This document shows, in pieces, positions 34,223-43,006 of a DNA stretch of 64,000 nt (position 1 is the first letter of the stretch; each line of letters starts with the position of its first letter). A program made the translations under genes and the position numbers. The stretch is from Propionispora hippei DSM 15287 (GTDB lineage Bacteria; Bacillota; Negativicutes; Propionisporales; Propionisporaceae). Below the pieces are notes generated by a model, which was given only the letters and a program-made list of their open reading frames with translations, was not told where the DNA came from and did no database searches. The stretch lies in NCBI RefSeq assembly GCF_900141835.1, contig NZ_FQZD01000004.1, positions 124,001 through 188,000 of the forward strand, written 5' to 3'.

Positions 34223-34927
34223 ATGGAAGTGAAAATTGGCATAGCCAAAACCCATAAATATGCGATGAGTGAATGTGGCGACAGCGTGGAAGTTGCTGAA
34301 CGGCCCCGCGGCGGAATTTCCGCCATCCTGGCTGACGGCCAGGGCAGCGGCAAGGCCGCAAAACTGACCAGCAGCATGGTAGTCAACAAGGCGGCGGCGC
34401 TTATTGCCGAAGGGGCCCGTGACGGTGCGGTAGCCAGGGCTGTACACGATTATCTGTATACCATGAAGGACGGGAAAGTTTCTTCGACCTTAACGGTATT
34501 AAGTGTGGATTTGGAAACAGAAACCGTACTGTTTAGCCGTAATTCCAATTGTCCGGTTATCATTAAAAATATATATCATACCGACGTCTATGAGCAGGAA
34601 ATTAACTCCATTGGTGTGCATAAGCGAATGAAACCGTTAATGCACCAGCTTCCGCTAGAGACAGGGATGATCCTGGTCTCCTACTCTGACGGGATTCAGG
34701 CTGCCGGACGTAAAAGGGGCAAAACGATGGATTTTAATTATTTGCTGAAAATCATTGAGGAAAACGAACCGGGTGATGCTTCCTTTATTGCAGAAGCTAT
34801 TCTGGAGTATGCGCTTCAGCTTGATGATTATCGTCCCGGCGATGATATGACTGTTGTGGTTATGGGAATAACAGACAGTGAAAATGTACACAAAATTCAC
34901 CGGATGAGTGTCAATTTTCCCTGCTGA
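34223..34927 (+). CDS. SpoIIE-family (PP2C-type) protein serine phosphatase
   Basis: The 234-residue protein is a lone SpoIIE/RsbU-type PP2C domain, with the metal-binding aspartates in ILADGQGSGKAAK, VSYSDGIQAAG and YRPGDDMTVVVMG. The N-terminus starts directly with the phosphatase core (EVKIGIAKTHKYAMSECGD), and no membrane or sensor domain is attached. Such enzymes dephosphorylate anti-anti-sigma factors or other Ser-phosphorylated proteins; the target here is unknown. ATG 34223 follows AGGATGAT. It is followed by repeat B copy 1, then a P-loop protein and an HD hydrolase. Confidence 0.85.
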   Translation: MEVKIGIAKTHKYAMSECGDSVEVAERPRGGISAILADGQGSGKAAKLTSSMVVNKAAALIAEGARDGAVARAVHDYLYTMKDGKVSSTLTVLSVDLETETVLFSRNSNCPVIIKNIYHTDVYEQEINSIGVHKRMKPLMHQLPLETGMILVSYSDGIQAAGRKRGKTMDFNYLLKIIEENEPGDASFIAEAILEYALQLDDYRPGDDMTVVVMGITDSENVHKIHRMSVNFPC

Positions 34928-34932
34928 GTTTC

Positions 34933-35084
34933 AGAGTTGTAGGTAATCATGGAAATGATGGACAGTAAGCGGCTTTTTTTGCCAGGCGAAGTAATTTTCT
35001 GTGGATATATATAATAGGCTTGTGGCTAAGCATGGCAGAAAAACTGCTGCCGATGCAGTATTTTTAATGATTGAATACAGGTTC
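34933..35084 (+). repeat. repeat family B, copy 1
   Basis: This 152-bp element ends TTGAATACAGGTTCT and begins AGAGTTGTAGGTAATCATGG; the reverse complement of 57035-57196 aligns with it over the full length (AATCATGGAAAT, GTAATTTT, TGTGGA/CGTGGA, AATGATTGAATACAGGTTCT versus AATATTTGACTACAGGTTCT). Its left terminal repeat is degraded. It lies between the phosphatase stop and the ribosome site of the P-loop gene. Confidence 0.8.
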
Positions 35085-35104
35085 TTATATAGGTGGTGTG
35101 TAAG

Positions 35105-35464
35105 ATGCGAGTTGTAGTGGTTGGGGTGTGTGCTTCCGGCAAGACAACACTGGTGCAAAATCTTACCAGGATGGGAATCGAAGCTTATAACGCCGCACAG
35201 GAACATTCTCAAATAAAACAGTTATGGAAGAAAAAACAACCTGACATACTAGTAATGCTAGATGCCACATTAGCGACGATTCGGATCCGGCGGAAAATTC
35301 CCTGGGGTGAGGAACGGCTGATTGCTCAGCGGGAGCGGCTGGCTGACGCCAGGGAGCATGCTGACTTATTTATTGAAACCGATCGTTTAACCAAAGAAGA
35401 AGTGGCTCAAGTCATTCTGGATTATATCAGGAGGAAAAATGATGGCAGTCATAACCACAGCTAA
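35105..35464 (+). CDS. small P-loop NTP-binding protein
   Basis: The 119-residue product has a Walker A loop at the very N-terminus (VVVVGVCASGKTTLVQNL), a DILVMLDATLATIRIRRK segment that reads as an NTPase core strand and a basic lid, and a C-terminal helix LTKEEVAQVILDYIRR. It resembles small nucleotide kinase-like proteins, but I cannot name a substrate. ATG 35105 has an AGGTGG site that immediately follows repeat B. The end overlaps the HD gene by 23 bases, so the two are co-translated. Confidence 0.7.
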   Translation: MRVVVVGVCASGKTTLVQNLTRMGIEAYNAAQEHSQIKQLWKKKQPDILVMLDATLATIRIRRKIPWGEERLIAQRERLADAREHADLFIETDRLTKEEVAQVILDYIRRKNDGSHNHS

Positions 35465-36107
35465 TTTGAAAGAAGATCATGAAGTAGATGTGTATCTTAG
35501 CTGCAGCACTAAGTATCTCAGTGAACTTGGCTTTACGGAACATGGGCAGCGCCATGCCAACATTGTGGCCCATCGGGCGTATCAGGTGCTTAGCGAGCTT
35601 GGCTGCGAGGAACGGTCCTGTCAACTGGCATCGGTTGCCGGATATTTGCATGACATTGGCAATATGGTTAACCGGTTTAATCATGGAGGTACCGGCGCGG
35701 TCATGGCTTATGCCATTTTGGCCCGGCTGAACATGCCGCCTGAAGAGATTGCTTTGGTGATTTCCGCGATCGGCAACCATGAGGAGGAACGGGGACAAGC
35801 TGTCAATGCGGTTGCGGCAGCACTCATCCTGGCTGATAAGTCAGATGTATTCCGCAGCCGGGTAACTAATACCGATTTTGCCAAATTTGAAATCCATGAC
35901 CGTGTCAATTATGCAGCGGAAAGCAGCGCCTTACTTATTGACAAGGAGCAACGGACGATAACCCTGCAACTTACTATTAATACGGAGATTTGTCCGGTTA
36001 TGGAGTATTTTGAGATTTTTCTGGTACGGATGGTTATGTGCCGACGTGCCGCTGAGTTCTTAAAATGCCGCTTCAGTCTGATCATTAACGACAATCAGTT
36101 GTTATAA
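35442..36107 (+). CDS. HD-domain phosphohydrolase
   Basis: The 221-residue protein has an HD metal-dependent phosphohydrolase domain: the first His in GQRHANIVAHRA, the HD pair in AGYLHDIGNMV, a further His in NHEEERGQAVNAV and the Asp in ILADKSDVFRSRV. Members hydrolyse phosphate esters of nucleotides or nucleic acids; this is not an HD-GYP (no GYP motif seen). ATG 35442 is 7 bases after AGGAGG; ATG 35439 is an alternative. It overlaps the small P-loop gene, suggesting a functional pair. Confidence 0.87.
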   Translation: MAVITTANLKEDHEVDVYLSCSTKYLSELGFTEHGQRHANIVAHRAYQVLSELGCEERSCQLASVAGYLHDIGNMVNRFNHGGTGAVMAYAILARLNMPPEEIALVISAIGNHEEERGQAVNAVAAALILADKSDVFRSRVTNTDFAKFEIHDRVNYAAESSALLIDKEQRTITLQLTINTEICPVMEYFEIFLVRMVMCRRAAEFLKCRFSLIINDNQLL

Positions 36108-36186
36108 AGGCCAAGCCGATACGCCGGACCAGGAGCCGTTAACAGGTGAGGCAGTGTGGTTCCTGGGTTCCGGTGGACAATCAAGG

Positions 36187-36338
36187 GTGTGTTTTCAAAC
36201 TATCCGAAACGGTTCCTGGCGGCGCTTTTTGCGCCATACCCGTTAACATCTTTTGAAATAGGGGACACTGTCTACATGTTGCCTCATTCGCCGCAAAATC
36301 ACTCACGACGGATCATTTCTTGTAGTTTGAAAACACAC
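36187..36338. repeat. repeat family C: element bounded by perfect 16-bp inverted repeats upstream of secD
   Basis: GTGTGTTTTCAAACTA (36187-36202) and TAGTTTGAAAACACAC (36323-36338) are exact inverted repeats bracketing 120 bp. Inside, GGCGC TTTTT GCGCC forms a small hairpin. There is no coding capacity. The secD promoter begins only 12 bases downstream, so the element may supply or replace upstream regulatory sequence. Just upstream (36124-36174) CCGGACCAGGA and TCCTGGGTTCCGG form another hairpin without a T tract. Confidence 0.7.
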
Positions 36339-36350
36339 TCAAGGGATTCG

Positions 36351-36380
36351 TTGACATTATTTCAAAATTTCGGATATAAT
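36351..36380 (+). promoter_or_regulatory. sigma-A promoter for secD-secF
   Basis: TTGACA (36351-36356) and TATAAT (36375-36380) are separated by 18 bp, both hexamers being perfect consensus. The transcript would start near 36387, some 43 bases before the secD start. Confidence 0.85.
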
Positions 36381-36429
36381 TAACCTCGTGCAAAAAGGTA
36401 AGAGAATATGAGAATAGGGGGAGAAATCA

Positions 36430-37635
36430 TTGAGAGTGGGGAATTTGACTAAGTTTTTAGTTGCAGTAGTAGCGATTTTAGCTATTGCCGGCTATTTCAT
36501 TTCACCCCTGGCTTTGTCCATTAAGCAAGGTCTTGATTTGCAGGGCGGTACCCATGTCGTGTTGGAGGCGGTAGATACGCCGGAAGCCAAGGTCGATGAG
36601 GATGCTGTGCAGCGGGTGGTCAAAATTGTTGAGCACCGGATCAATGACCTGGGCTTGACGGAACCGATCATTCAACGCCAGGGAGACCGCCGGATTATTG
36701 TGGAGCTGCCGGGGATTAACGATCCTGACAAGGCAATCGAACTGATCGGCAAGACGGCGATGCTGGAGTTTAAGGATGTAACGGGAACTACCGTGATGAC
36801 CGGGACCGATTTGAAAAATGCGCAGGCTCAGATCGAACAATCAAACAAAAATGTGGTTGCCCTGGAATTTTCCGATGAAGGGGCGAAGAAATTCGCCGAC
36901 CTGACAACCAAAAACGTGGGAAAACCAATTAGCATTTTATTGGATAAGCAGGTGCTTACCAGCCCTGTGGTGCAGGAGCCGATTACCGGTGGCAAGGCGC
37001 AGATTACAGGCAGCAAGACGCTTGAGGAAGCACAGAATTTAGCTATTTTGCTGCGTTCAGGCTCTCTGCCGGTAAAAGTGGAAGTTATGGAGACGAGAAC
37101 CGTAGGCCCTACTTTGGGGATGGATTCAAAGGAAAAGAGTAAAACAGCCTTTGCCATTGGCATTTCGGCCATTGTTCTGTTTATGCTATTTTTCTACCGC
37201 CTGTCCGGTTTTGTGGCTAACATCAGTTTGGCATTATATGTTATGCTGCTGCTTTTTGGTTTAAAATCATTGAACGCCACGTTGACCTTACCCGGTATTG
37301 CCGGTATTATTTTGTCAATTGGCATGGCCGTGGATGCCAACGTTTTGATTTTTGAACGGTTTAAGGAAGAATACCGTTCCGGCAAAACGCTGCGGGCCGC
37401 GATGGATGCCGGTTTTAACCGTGCTTTTAGCAGTATTATCGACTCCAATGTCAATACACTGCTGGCAGCCGTTGTGTTATTCTTTCTCGGTACAGGTCCG
37501 GTTAAGGGCTTTGCCATTACCCTGGGGCTGGGGATTATTTTGAGTATGTTTACAGCAATTACCGTTACCCGCTTCTTATTGAAAATGCTGATAAGTGCAA
37601 ACTTAGTAAAAAGCGGAAAAATCTTTGGGGCGTAG
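36430..37635 (+). CDS. secD: protein translocase subunit SecD
   Basis: SecD with SecF uses the proton-motive force to complete protein export. The 401-residue protein has an N-terminal helix, the first periplasmic domain with GLDLQGGTHVVLEA, and the C-terminal six-helix RND-like domain containing GIAGIILSIGMAVDANVLIFERFKEE. The start is TTG 36430 preceded by GGGGGAG; GTG 36436 is an alternative. It has its own strong promoter and a 12-base gap to secF. Length is typical for Firmicute SecD encoded separately from SecF (B. subtilis has a fusion). Confidence 0.95.
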   Translation: MRVGNLTKFLVAVVAILAIAGYFISPLALSIKQGLDLQGGTHVVLEAVDTPEAKVDEDAVQRVVKIVEHRINDLGLTEPIIQRQGDRRIIVELPGINDPDKAIELIGKTAMLEFKDVTGTTVMTGTDLKNAQAQIEQSNKNVVALEFSDEGAKKFADLTTKNVGKPISILLDKQVLTSPVVQEPITGGKAQITGSKTLEEAQNLAILLRSGSLPVKVEVMETRTVGPTLGMDSKEKSKTAFAIGISAIVLFMLFFYRLSGFVANISLALYVMLLLFGLKSLNATLTLPGIAGIILSIGMAVDANVLIFERFKEEYRSGKTLRAAMDAGFNRAFSSIIDSNVNTLLAAVVLFFLGTGPVKGFAITLGLGIILSMFTAITVTRFLLKMLISANLVKSGKIFGA

Positions 37636-37647
37636 GGAGGCGAAAAC

Positions 37648-38553
37648 ATGAAATTTGATATTATTGGAAAACGATACCTCTGGTTTGCACTCTCTGCGCT
37701 GATTATCATTCCCGGCTTGATTTCCATGGTGCTGCGAGGCTTTAATCTGGGGATAGATTTTACCGGCGGCACACTGCTGGATCTGCAATTTGCCCGGCCG
37801 GTTACGGTAGTTGAGGTGCGTACGGTTTTAGACGATTATCAACTGGGCAATAGTACCATCCAGTTGGCTTCGACAAGTCAGGCGGAAGCGGCGCAGAACG
37901 TCTTTATCCGGACTAGAGTGCTCGATGACGATGAACGGCGCGTTGTAATAGAGGATATGCATAAACGGCTGGGCGATTTTGAAGTCCAGCGGGTGGAAAA
38001 GGTCGGTGCCGTTATTGGTTCTGAATTGACCTGGCAAGCGATAAAGGCCGTGTTATTGGCAGCATTCTTTATGGTACTGTACCTGACGTATCGGTTTGAG
38101 TTTAGATTTGCCGTTTCCGGTATATTGGCTATTTTTCATGATGTGCTGGTTGTACTGGGCGTTTTCTCTTTGCTGCAAAAAGAGATCGACTCTTCTTTTG
38201 TAGCTGCCATTCTAACTATTGTCGGTTATTCCATTACCGATACGGTAGTTATTTTTGACCGGATACGGGAAAATCTAAAAATGCAGCGGAAGAATGAAAG
38301 CCTGCAGGAATTGGTAAATCATAGCATCTGGCAGACTATGACCCGGTCGCTGTACACCATTCTTACCGTACTGTTTGCCACTGCTTCCTTATATTTCTTT
38401 GGCGGGGAAACAACTAAGAACTTTTCCTTTGCTCTGTTGGTGGGCTTTATCAGTGGCGTATATTCGTCCATTTTTAATGCCAGTCCGATTTGGGTCACCT
38501 GGAAGGAATATGCCGACCGGAAAAGATTGGCCGGGAGAGCAAAAGCGAAATAA
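37648..38553 (+). CDS. secF: protein translocase subunit SecF
   Basis: The 301-residue protein shows the SecF features: FNLGIDFTGGTLLDLQF in the first periplasmic domain, and AAILTIVGYSITDTVVIFDRIRENLK in the membrane domain. Six hydrophobic helices are visible. ATG 37648 follows GGGAGGCG. A terminator (38563) ends the secDF unit. Confidence 0.95.
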   Translation: MKFDIIGKRYLWFALSALIIIPGLISMVLRGFNLGIDFTGGTLLDLQFARPVTVVEVRTVLDDYQLGNSTIQLASTSQAEAAQNVFIRTRVLDDDERRVVIEDMHKRLGDFEVQRVEKVGAVIGSELTWQAIKAVLLAAFFMVLYLTYRFEFRFAVSGILAIFHDVLVVLGVFSLLQKEIDSSFVAAILTIVGYSITDTVVIFDRIRENLKMQRKNESLQELVNHSIWQTMTRSLYTILTVLFATASLYFFGGETTKNFSFALLVGFISGVYSSIFNASPIWVTWKEYADRKRLAGRAKAK

Positions 38554-38562
38554 TATCTTTTG

Positions 38563-38600
38563 GAAAGTCCGGTTCAGACCGGACTTTCATTTATTTTCAC
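38563..38600 (+). terminator. terminator after secF
   Basis: GAAAGTCCGGT (38563-38573) pairs perfectly with ACCGGACTTTC (38578-38588), loop TCAG, then ATTTATTTTC. Confidence 0.85.
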
Positions 38601-38663
38601 TATTCCTTCACCAAGTGGCGGCGTTACTAATATCATAGTAGCAGTAAAGGCGGGTGAAAGGAT

Positions 38664-39662
38664 ATGTGGATATTTTTACCGGCTTTCTACCTGGCGGTAG
38701 CCCATATTGCGGGAGATAATGTGGCCCTTGTCCCCGACTTGGCTGCTTTTTTACCAAGAGAGGTTTTTATAGCCACTGTTATCGTATATATTTTTCTGGG
38801 AACCTGTATGACCGGCATGGCAGGGTGGATTGGTGTACAGGGGAGACAGGAACTGACTGTGTTGGCTGGTGCAATGTCCCGGCGCTGGGGAAAAAAGCTG
38901 CTGGCCGTTACCGTGCTGTCGGTTTGCCTGCCAGCCAGTGCTTTGACCGGTGGCTACTACACGGGATATATTTTGGAAAAGCTGTTTTCCATTCCGCATT
39001 TTTGGGGTGCTCCATTTTGCTTGCTTTTATTTTCCTTATTGGCTGCCGGTCGGGGCAGAGATATCGTGAAATTTTCCAACTATTTGGCTCTAGTGCTTAT
39101 CCCGCTGGTTTTTTACCTGCTGGTTTCTGCTAAACCGGAATGGTCACTGAGTTGGCCGCAGTGGCAGGATGTTAGCTGGATTACCTTAAGTATTCTAATT
39201 GGCTATAATATTGGCGGCATGCGTTCTATTCTCACTGTGGAAGCGGCAGCTCATTTAGCGGGAAAAGGGTATAAAACCATTCTGCTGGTGATACTTGCCA
39301 AGCTTCTGGAGGGCATGTTTACCCTGCTGGTTGCCGAGTTGATCGTGGGAACAGCCGCAACAGGGCCGTTGGCTTTATCCGGTCTTGCCGGCCGCTTTTT
39401 AAGCCAACCGGTGTGGTGGCTTTTTCATTTGGCACTGTTTTGTACCTTTTTGAATACCATGGCACCGGCTATGCTGGTTAACGCACGACAGGTAAGCGTG
39501 TTGACAGGCTATTCCTTTTGGCGTTCACTGGCCATTGCCTATGGCCTGGTTTCACTTGGCAGCTACCTGCCTTTTACCGTTATGCTATCGATTATCAGTA
39601 TTGCAGGGCTCAGTATGGTGCTGTTTTTACTGTATAGCGTATATTTCCTATACAGGCAGTAA
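38664..39662 (+). CDS. polytopic membrane protein, YkvI-like putative transporter
   Basis: The 332-residue protein is almost entirely hydrophobic, with about ten membrane segments (for example ALVLIPLVFYLLVSA, SYLPFTVMLSIISIAGLSM). Its layout resembles the YkvI family of membrane proteins, distantly related to amino acid/cation symporters; the substrate is unknown. ATG 38664 follows GGTGAAAGG. It stands alone between the secF terminator and the next gene. Confidence 0.65.
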   Translation: MWIFLPAFYLAVAHIAGDNVALVPDLAAFLPREVFIATVIVYIFLGTCMTGMAGWIGVQGRQELTVLAGAMSRRWGKKLLAVTVLSVCLPASALTGGYYTGYILEKLFSIPHFWGAPFCLLLFSLLAAGRGRDIVKFSNYLALVLIPLVFYLLVSAKPEWSLSWPQWQDVSWITLSILIGYNIGGMRSILTVEAAAHLAGKGYKTILLVILAKLLEGMFTLLVAELIVGTAATGPLALSGLAGRFLSQPVWWLFHLALFCTFLNTMAPAMLVNARQVSVLTGYSFWRSLAIAYGLVSLGSYLPFTVMLSIISIAGLSMVLFLLYSVYFLYRQ

Positions 39663-39854
39663 AGGCTAGTGTAGTGACATGTTCCTATTTTGGTCAAAGT
39701 ATGTAGGATGAATTTTCATCTGCAAGACAGAGGAATGAGGTATAGCCGTTCCTACGTCTAATGATAACAACGCAGCAAATGGAAATTCAGACAAGTCATT
39801 TGATTGAAATATAAGCTTGTTACTACACTGTTTCTAAAAGGGCGTATTCGAAAG
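39663..39854 (+). other. 192-bp intergenic region with a palindromic core
   Basis: GTAGGA (39702) and TCCTAC (39751) are complementary, and GATGAATTTTCATC inside is a short palindrome. No gene, riboswitch or terminator was identified. It could be a repeat element, but no second copy was found here. Confidence 0.3.
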
Positions 39855-40319
39855 ATGTTGTTATGGAAAGCGATACTGATTTTGTGGATGATGGCTGGTG
39901 TGGTTTGCACATTAGCGCCTAATTTACCGGGAACCGCCATGATTGCTTTGGGGATTGCCGGTTATTATATGGTGACGGAAGCATTTTTGCCGGCGTTTTT
40001 TTGGCCGGTTGTACTGACTGTTGTTCTGATTGCCGAACTGGGCGGCAGGCTAGTGCGAGGCTATCTAATGAAACAACAGGCGCTGCATTTTGTCATCGAT
40101 ACGGCAGTTGGAAATTTTGCCGGAGTATTGATGACCAGTGCCTTTATCGGAACTTTGCCTGGCATACTTGTCTGGCAGACGTTAATTGGCAAGACCTTGA
40201 TGCCTAGCCGTGATGATTTTTTCCGGGGAGCCCCCTATTTGTTTATGCTTTTGCTACTGCGGGGAGTTTGTGGTTTAATCCTGTTTGGACTGGCCACTAA
40301 CTATTTGTTTATGCCATGA
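39855..40319 (+). CDS. DUF456-like small membrane protein
   Basis: The 154-residue product has four or so hydrophobic segments and the motif LAPNLPGTAMIALG near the N-terminus followed by a ELGGRLVRG segment, which resembles the DUF456 family of unknown function. Start uncertain: ATG 39855 is chosen because it begins directly before the first membrane helix; ATG 39804 would add 17 residues. Neither has a strong ribosome site. A terminator follows at 40336. Confidence 0.65.
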   Translation: MLLWKAILILWMMAGVVCTLAPNLPGTAMIALGIAGYYMVTEAFLPAFFWPVVLTVVLIAELGGRLVRGYLMKQQALHFVIDTAVGNFAGVLMTSAFIGTLPGILVWQTLIGKTLMPSRDDFFRGAPYLFMLLLLRGVCGLILFGLATNYLFMP

Positions 40320-40335
40320 AGACAACATGGCGGCC

Positions 40336-40358
40336 GCTACTGCCATAGTAGCTTTTTT
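40336..40358 (+). terminator. terminator after DUF456-like gene
   Basis: GCTACT (40336-40341) pairs with AGTAGC (40347-40352), loop GCCAT, then six T. Confidence 0.75.
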
Positions 40359-40379
40359 ATTGCCATTTTTAAAGGAATA

Positions 40380-40409
40380 TTGAGAAATGTTCTAGAAATA
40401 TAGTACAAT
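40380..40409 (+). promoter_or_regulatory. probable sigma-A promoter for recJ
   Basis: TTGAGA (40380-40385) and TACAAT (40404-40409) with an 18-bp spacer lie 36 bases before the recJ start codon. Confidence 0.65.
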
Positions 40410-40444
40410 TCGTCATTTTATTTATTTTAGTCTGTGGAGGTATT

Positions 40445-42973
40445 ATGTCCAGGATTTGTAGAAGATGGAATCCCATACAGCCCCGGCCCGATATCCAGTC
40501 CCGTCTGAGTGCCGCGCTGGGAATCAGCAGGATTACGGCTCAGATTTTGCTGAACCGGGGTTTGGATAATATAGAAGAGGCAAGAGCTTTCTTGTATGGT
40601 GCAAAAGAGGCGCTCCATGATCCTCATCAGTTGGAAGACATGGACAGAGCCGTACAGCGTATTAAAGCGGCCCTGGACAATAAACAGAAAATCACCATAT
40701 ATGGTGACTACGATGTGGATGGCATTACCGCTACCGCGCTCTTTTACCGGACATTACGACGGTTGGGCGGTGAAGTGGGATATTATATACCTGACCGTCA
40801 AAGCGAGGGATATGGGGTTCACGCTGCTGCGCTGGAGCGTTTGTATGAGCAAGGGACCGGGTTGATTGTCACTGTTGACTGCGGGATTAGCGCCGCAGCC
40901 GAAGTTGGCGGTATGCAGGAACGTGTGGATATTATTGTCACCGATCATCATCAGCCGCCGGAAAAACTGCCGCCGGCTTATGCCGTAATCAATCCGAAAC
41001 GACCGGACTGCGGTTATCCGGAAAAACAACTGGCCGGAGTCGGTGTTGCCTATAAAGTATGTCAGGCACTCTGGCGCCAGCAGCAGGGAGAAGATAGCCT
41101 GCTTAATTGTCTGGATCTGGTGGCGCTGGGTACAGTGGCGGATGTGGTATCGCTCCTGGGTGAGAACCGGATACTGGTAAAAGCGGGATTGGCGGAAATG
41201 GCTAAGGGAACCAATACGGGTTTACGGGCCTTGATGAATACCTGTAAACTGCTGCCGGAACAATTGGAAGCTGATAAAGTCGGCTTTGTGCTTGCTCCGC
41301 GAATTAATGCGGCAGGGAGAGTGGGAAAGGCCGATTTGGCCGTGGAGCTATTGATTACCGAGGATGAGATGAGAGCGCAAGAAATTGCTGCATTACTGGA
41401 AAATGAGAATACCGTAAGAAAGAATATCGAAAAACAGATTCTGGAAGAAGCCGGGCAGGCGGCCGGACAGTGCTCCGATCAGGTCATGGTACTGGCTGGA
41501 CACTGGCATCCGGGAATTATCGGAATTGTAGCTTCCCGCTTAGTGGATACATATTACCGGCCGGTGATTATGATTGCCTTCCAGGATGGTCAGGGGCGCG
41601 GTTCGTGCCGCAGCGTTGCCGGCTTCGATATTTATCAGGCGCTGCAGCAATGTGCCGATTTGCTCTTGCATTTTGGCGGACATTCCCAGGCTGCCGGTTT
41701 TAGCATTCTGCCGGAAAACCTGGAGGCTTTCCGGCAGCGGCTGAATGATATTGCCGGAAAGATGTTGCCGCCGGAGGCCTTGATCCCGGAATTGCAGATT
41801 GATGCGTTAGTTTCTCTGACGGAAGTGGATTTTAGCTTGGTGGAGGAATTGAAACGATTGGCTCCCTATGGCATGGGAAATGCCGCTCCGCTGTTAGCCT
41901 GTGAAAACCTGGAGGTGTCACAGGCCAGAGCGATCGGTCAGGAGGGACGCCATCTGAAAATGAGAGTTCAGCAAAAAAAATGCGGCAGCGATGTGATTGC
42001 CTGGCAGTTAGGTTCTTTGGCTCCGGTTATCGGTAACCGGGTCGATGTCGCCTTTGTGCCGGAAATCAACGAGTGGAACGGTGCCCGGAATTTACAGTTA
42101 AAGGCGTTGGATGTACGTCCGGCAGTGAAAGAAAAAGAAAACCATGCTATAATTAAATCGTCAAACCATCATCTGGAATTGCATGATTATCGCAATGCTG
42201 CCAACAAGCTGGAACATATCTTGGCAGTTTTAGCAACAGGTGAAAAAACGGTTATTTATGTCAATACAGCGATACAGGCGGGCGAGCTGATCGGACAGCT
42301 AACTCGGGCTGTTGACGGTCGGTTTGCCGTAGACTGGTACAGCCAGCAATGCACGGTCGAGCGGCGCGAAACGATCGAAAGCCGGTGGCGCAACGGAGAA
42401 ATGCAGGCAGTCGTACTAGTCGCTAATGTCTGTGTGGATATTGCCCTTCCGGCGGTAAGGCATGTCGTATTTTACCATGCCGTATTGAATAAAAAGGAAT
42501 TCAGCGAGCAATGCAGCAAGCTGGAACGGGACGTTGACGGTTTTCGACTGCATTTGGTCTTTGGCAAAAACGATATTGGTCAGACCGGTTCGCTTCTTAA
42601 ATCCAGCCTGCCCGATAGGGCGATTACTGGGTATGTTTATCTATTGCTACGAAGCGAAACAGAGCAAGATCGGCCATTAGATATAACGACCCGGACAATA
42701 AAAGAAATGATTTTTAAAAAGCATAATATAGTTATAACGGAAGACGGTGTGGCTGCTGCGCTGCAAATTCTGACTGAGTTGAAATTACTGAAGGTTCTGA
42801 ACGGGCAGGATGGTTGCTGGCGTCTGGTGCTTTCAAAACCGCCCGGGCATAAATTGGATATTGAGCAGTCTTTGACGTTCCGGGCAGGCCAAGAAAAACT
42901 GGAGGAGTTCTCCCGTTTTGCTCGGCAAGTTATGGAGGCCACTGCCAATGAAATTCTAACATGGATAGCTTAA
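40445..42973 (+). CDS. recJ: single-stranded-DNA-specific exonuclease RecJ
   Basis: RecJ degrades ssDNA 5' to 3' in recombination and repair. The 842-residue protein has the DHH-family motifs YGDYDVDGITATALF (about 86-100) and VTDHHQPPEKLP (DHH about 166), VALGTVADVV, the DHHA1 motif FGGHSQAAGFS and an OB domain. A C-terminal extension of roughly 250 residues, common in Firmicute RecJ, follows (LATGEKTVIYVNTAIQAGE onwards). ATG 40445 follows GTGGAGG. recJ-apt-relA-dtd is the conserved Firmicute order. Confidence 0.95.
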   Translation: MSRICRRWNPIQPRPDIQSRLSAALGISRITAQILLNRGLDNIEEARAFLYGAKEALHDPHQLEDMDRAVQRIKAALDNKQKITIYGDYDVDGITATALFYRTLRRLGGEVGYYIPDRQSEGYGVHAAALERLYEQGTGLIVTVDCGISAAAEVGGMQERVDIIVTDHHQPPEKLPPAYAVINPKRPDCGYPEKQLAGVGVAYKVCQALWRQQQGEDSLLNCLDLVALGTVADVVSLLGENRILVKAGLAEMAKGTNTGLRALMNTCKLLPEQLEADKVGFVLAPRINAAGRVGKADLAVELLITEDEMRAQEIAALLENENTVRKNIEKQILEEAGQAAGQCSDQVMVLAGHWHPGIIGIVASRLVDTYYRPVIMIAFQDGQGRGSCRSVAGFDIYQALQQCADLLLHFGGHSQAAGFSILPENLEAFRQRLNDIAGKMLPPEALIPELQIDALVSLTEVDFSLVEELKRLAPYGMGNAAPLLACENLEVSQARAIGQEGRHLKMRVQQKKCGSDVIAWQLGSLAPVIGNRVDVAFVPEINEWNGARNLQLKALDVRPAVKEKENHAIIKSSNHHLELHDYRNAANKLEHILAVLATGEKTVIYVNTAIQAGELIGQLTRAVDGRFAVDWYSQQCTVERRETIESRWRNGEMQAVVLVANVCVDIALPAVRHVVFYHAVLNKKEFSEQCSKLERDVDGFRLHLVFGKNDIGQTGSLLKSSLPDRAITGYVYLLLRSETEQDRPLDITTRTIKEMIFKKHNIVITEDGVAAALQILTELKLLKVLNGQDGCWRLVLSKPPGHKLDIEQSLTFRAGQEKLEEFSRFARQVMEATANEILTWIA

Positions 42974-43006
42974 TTATACTGGATCACGAATTAGGAGGCC
43001 GTACAG

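Noticed and set aside
35442-36107. HD-GYP cyclic-di-GMP phosphodiesterase
   Set aside because: The protein has an HD motif but no GYP motif, so it does not supply the missing turnover enzyme for the cyclic-di-GMP circuit.
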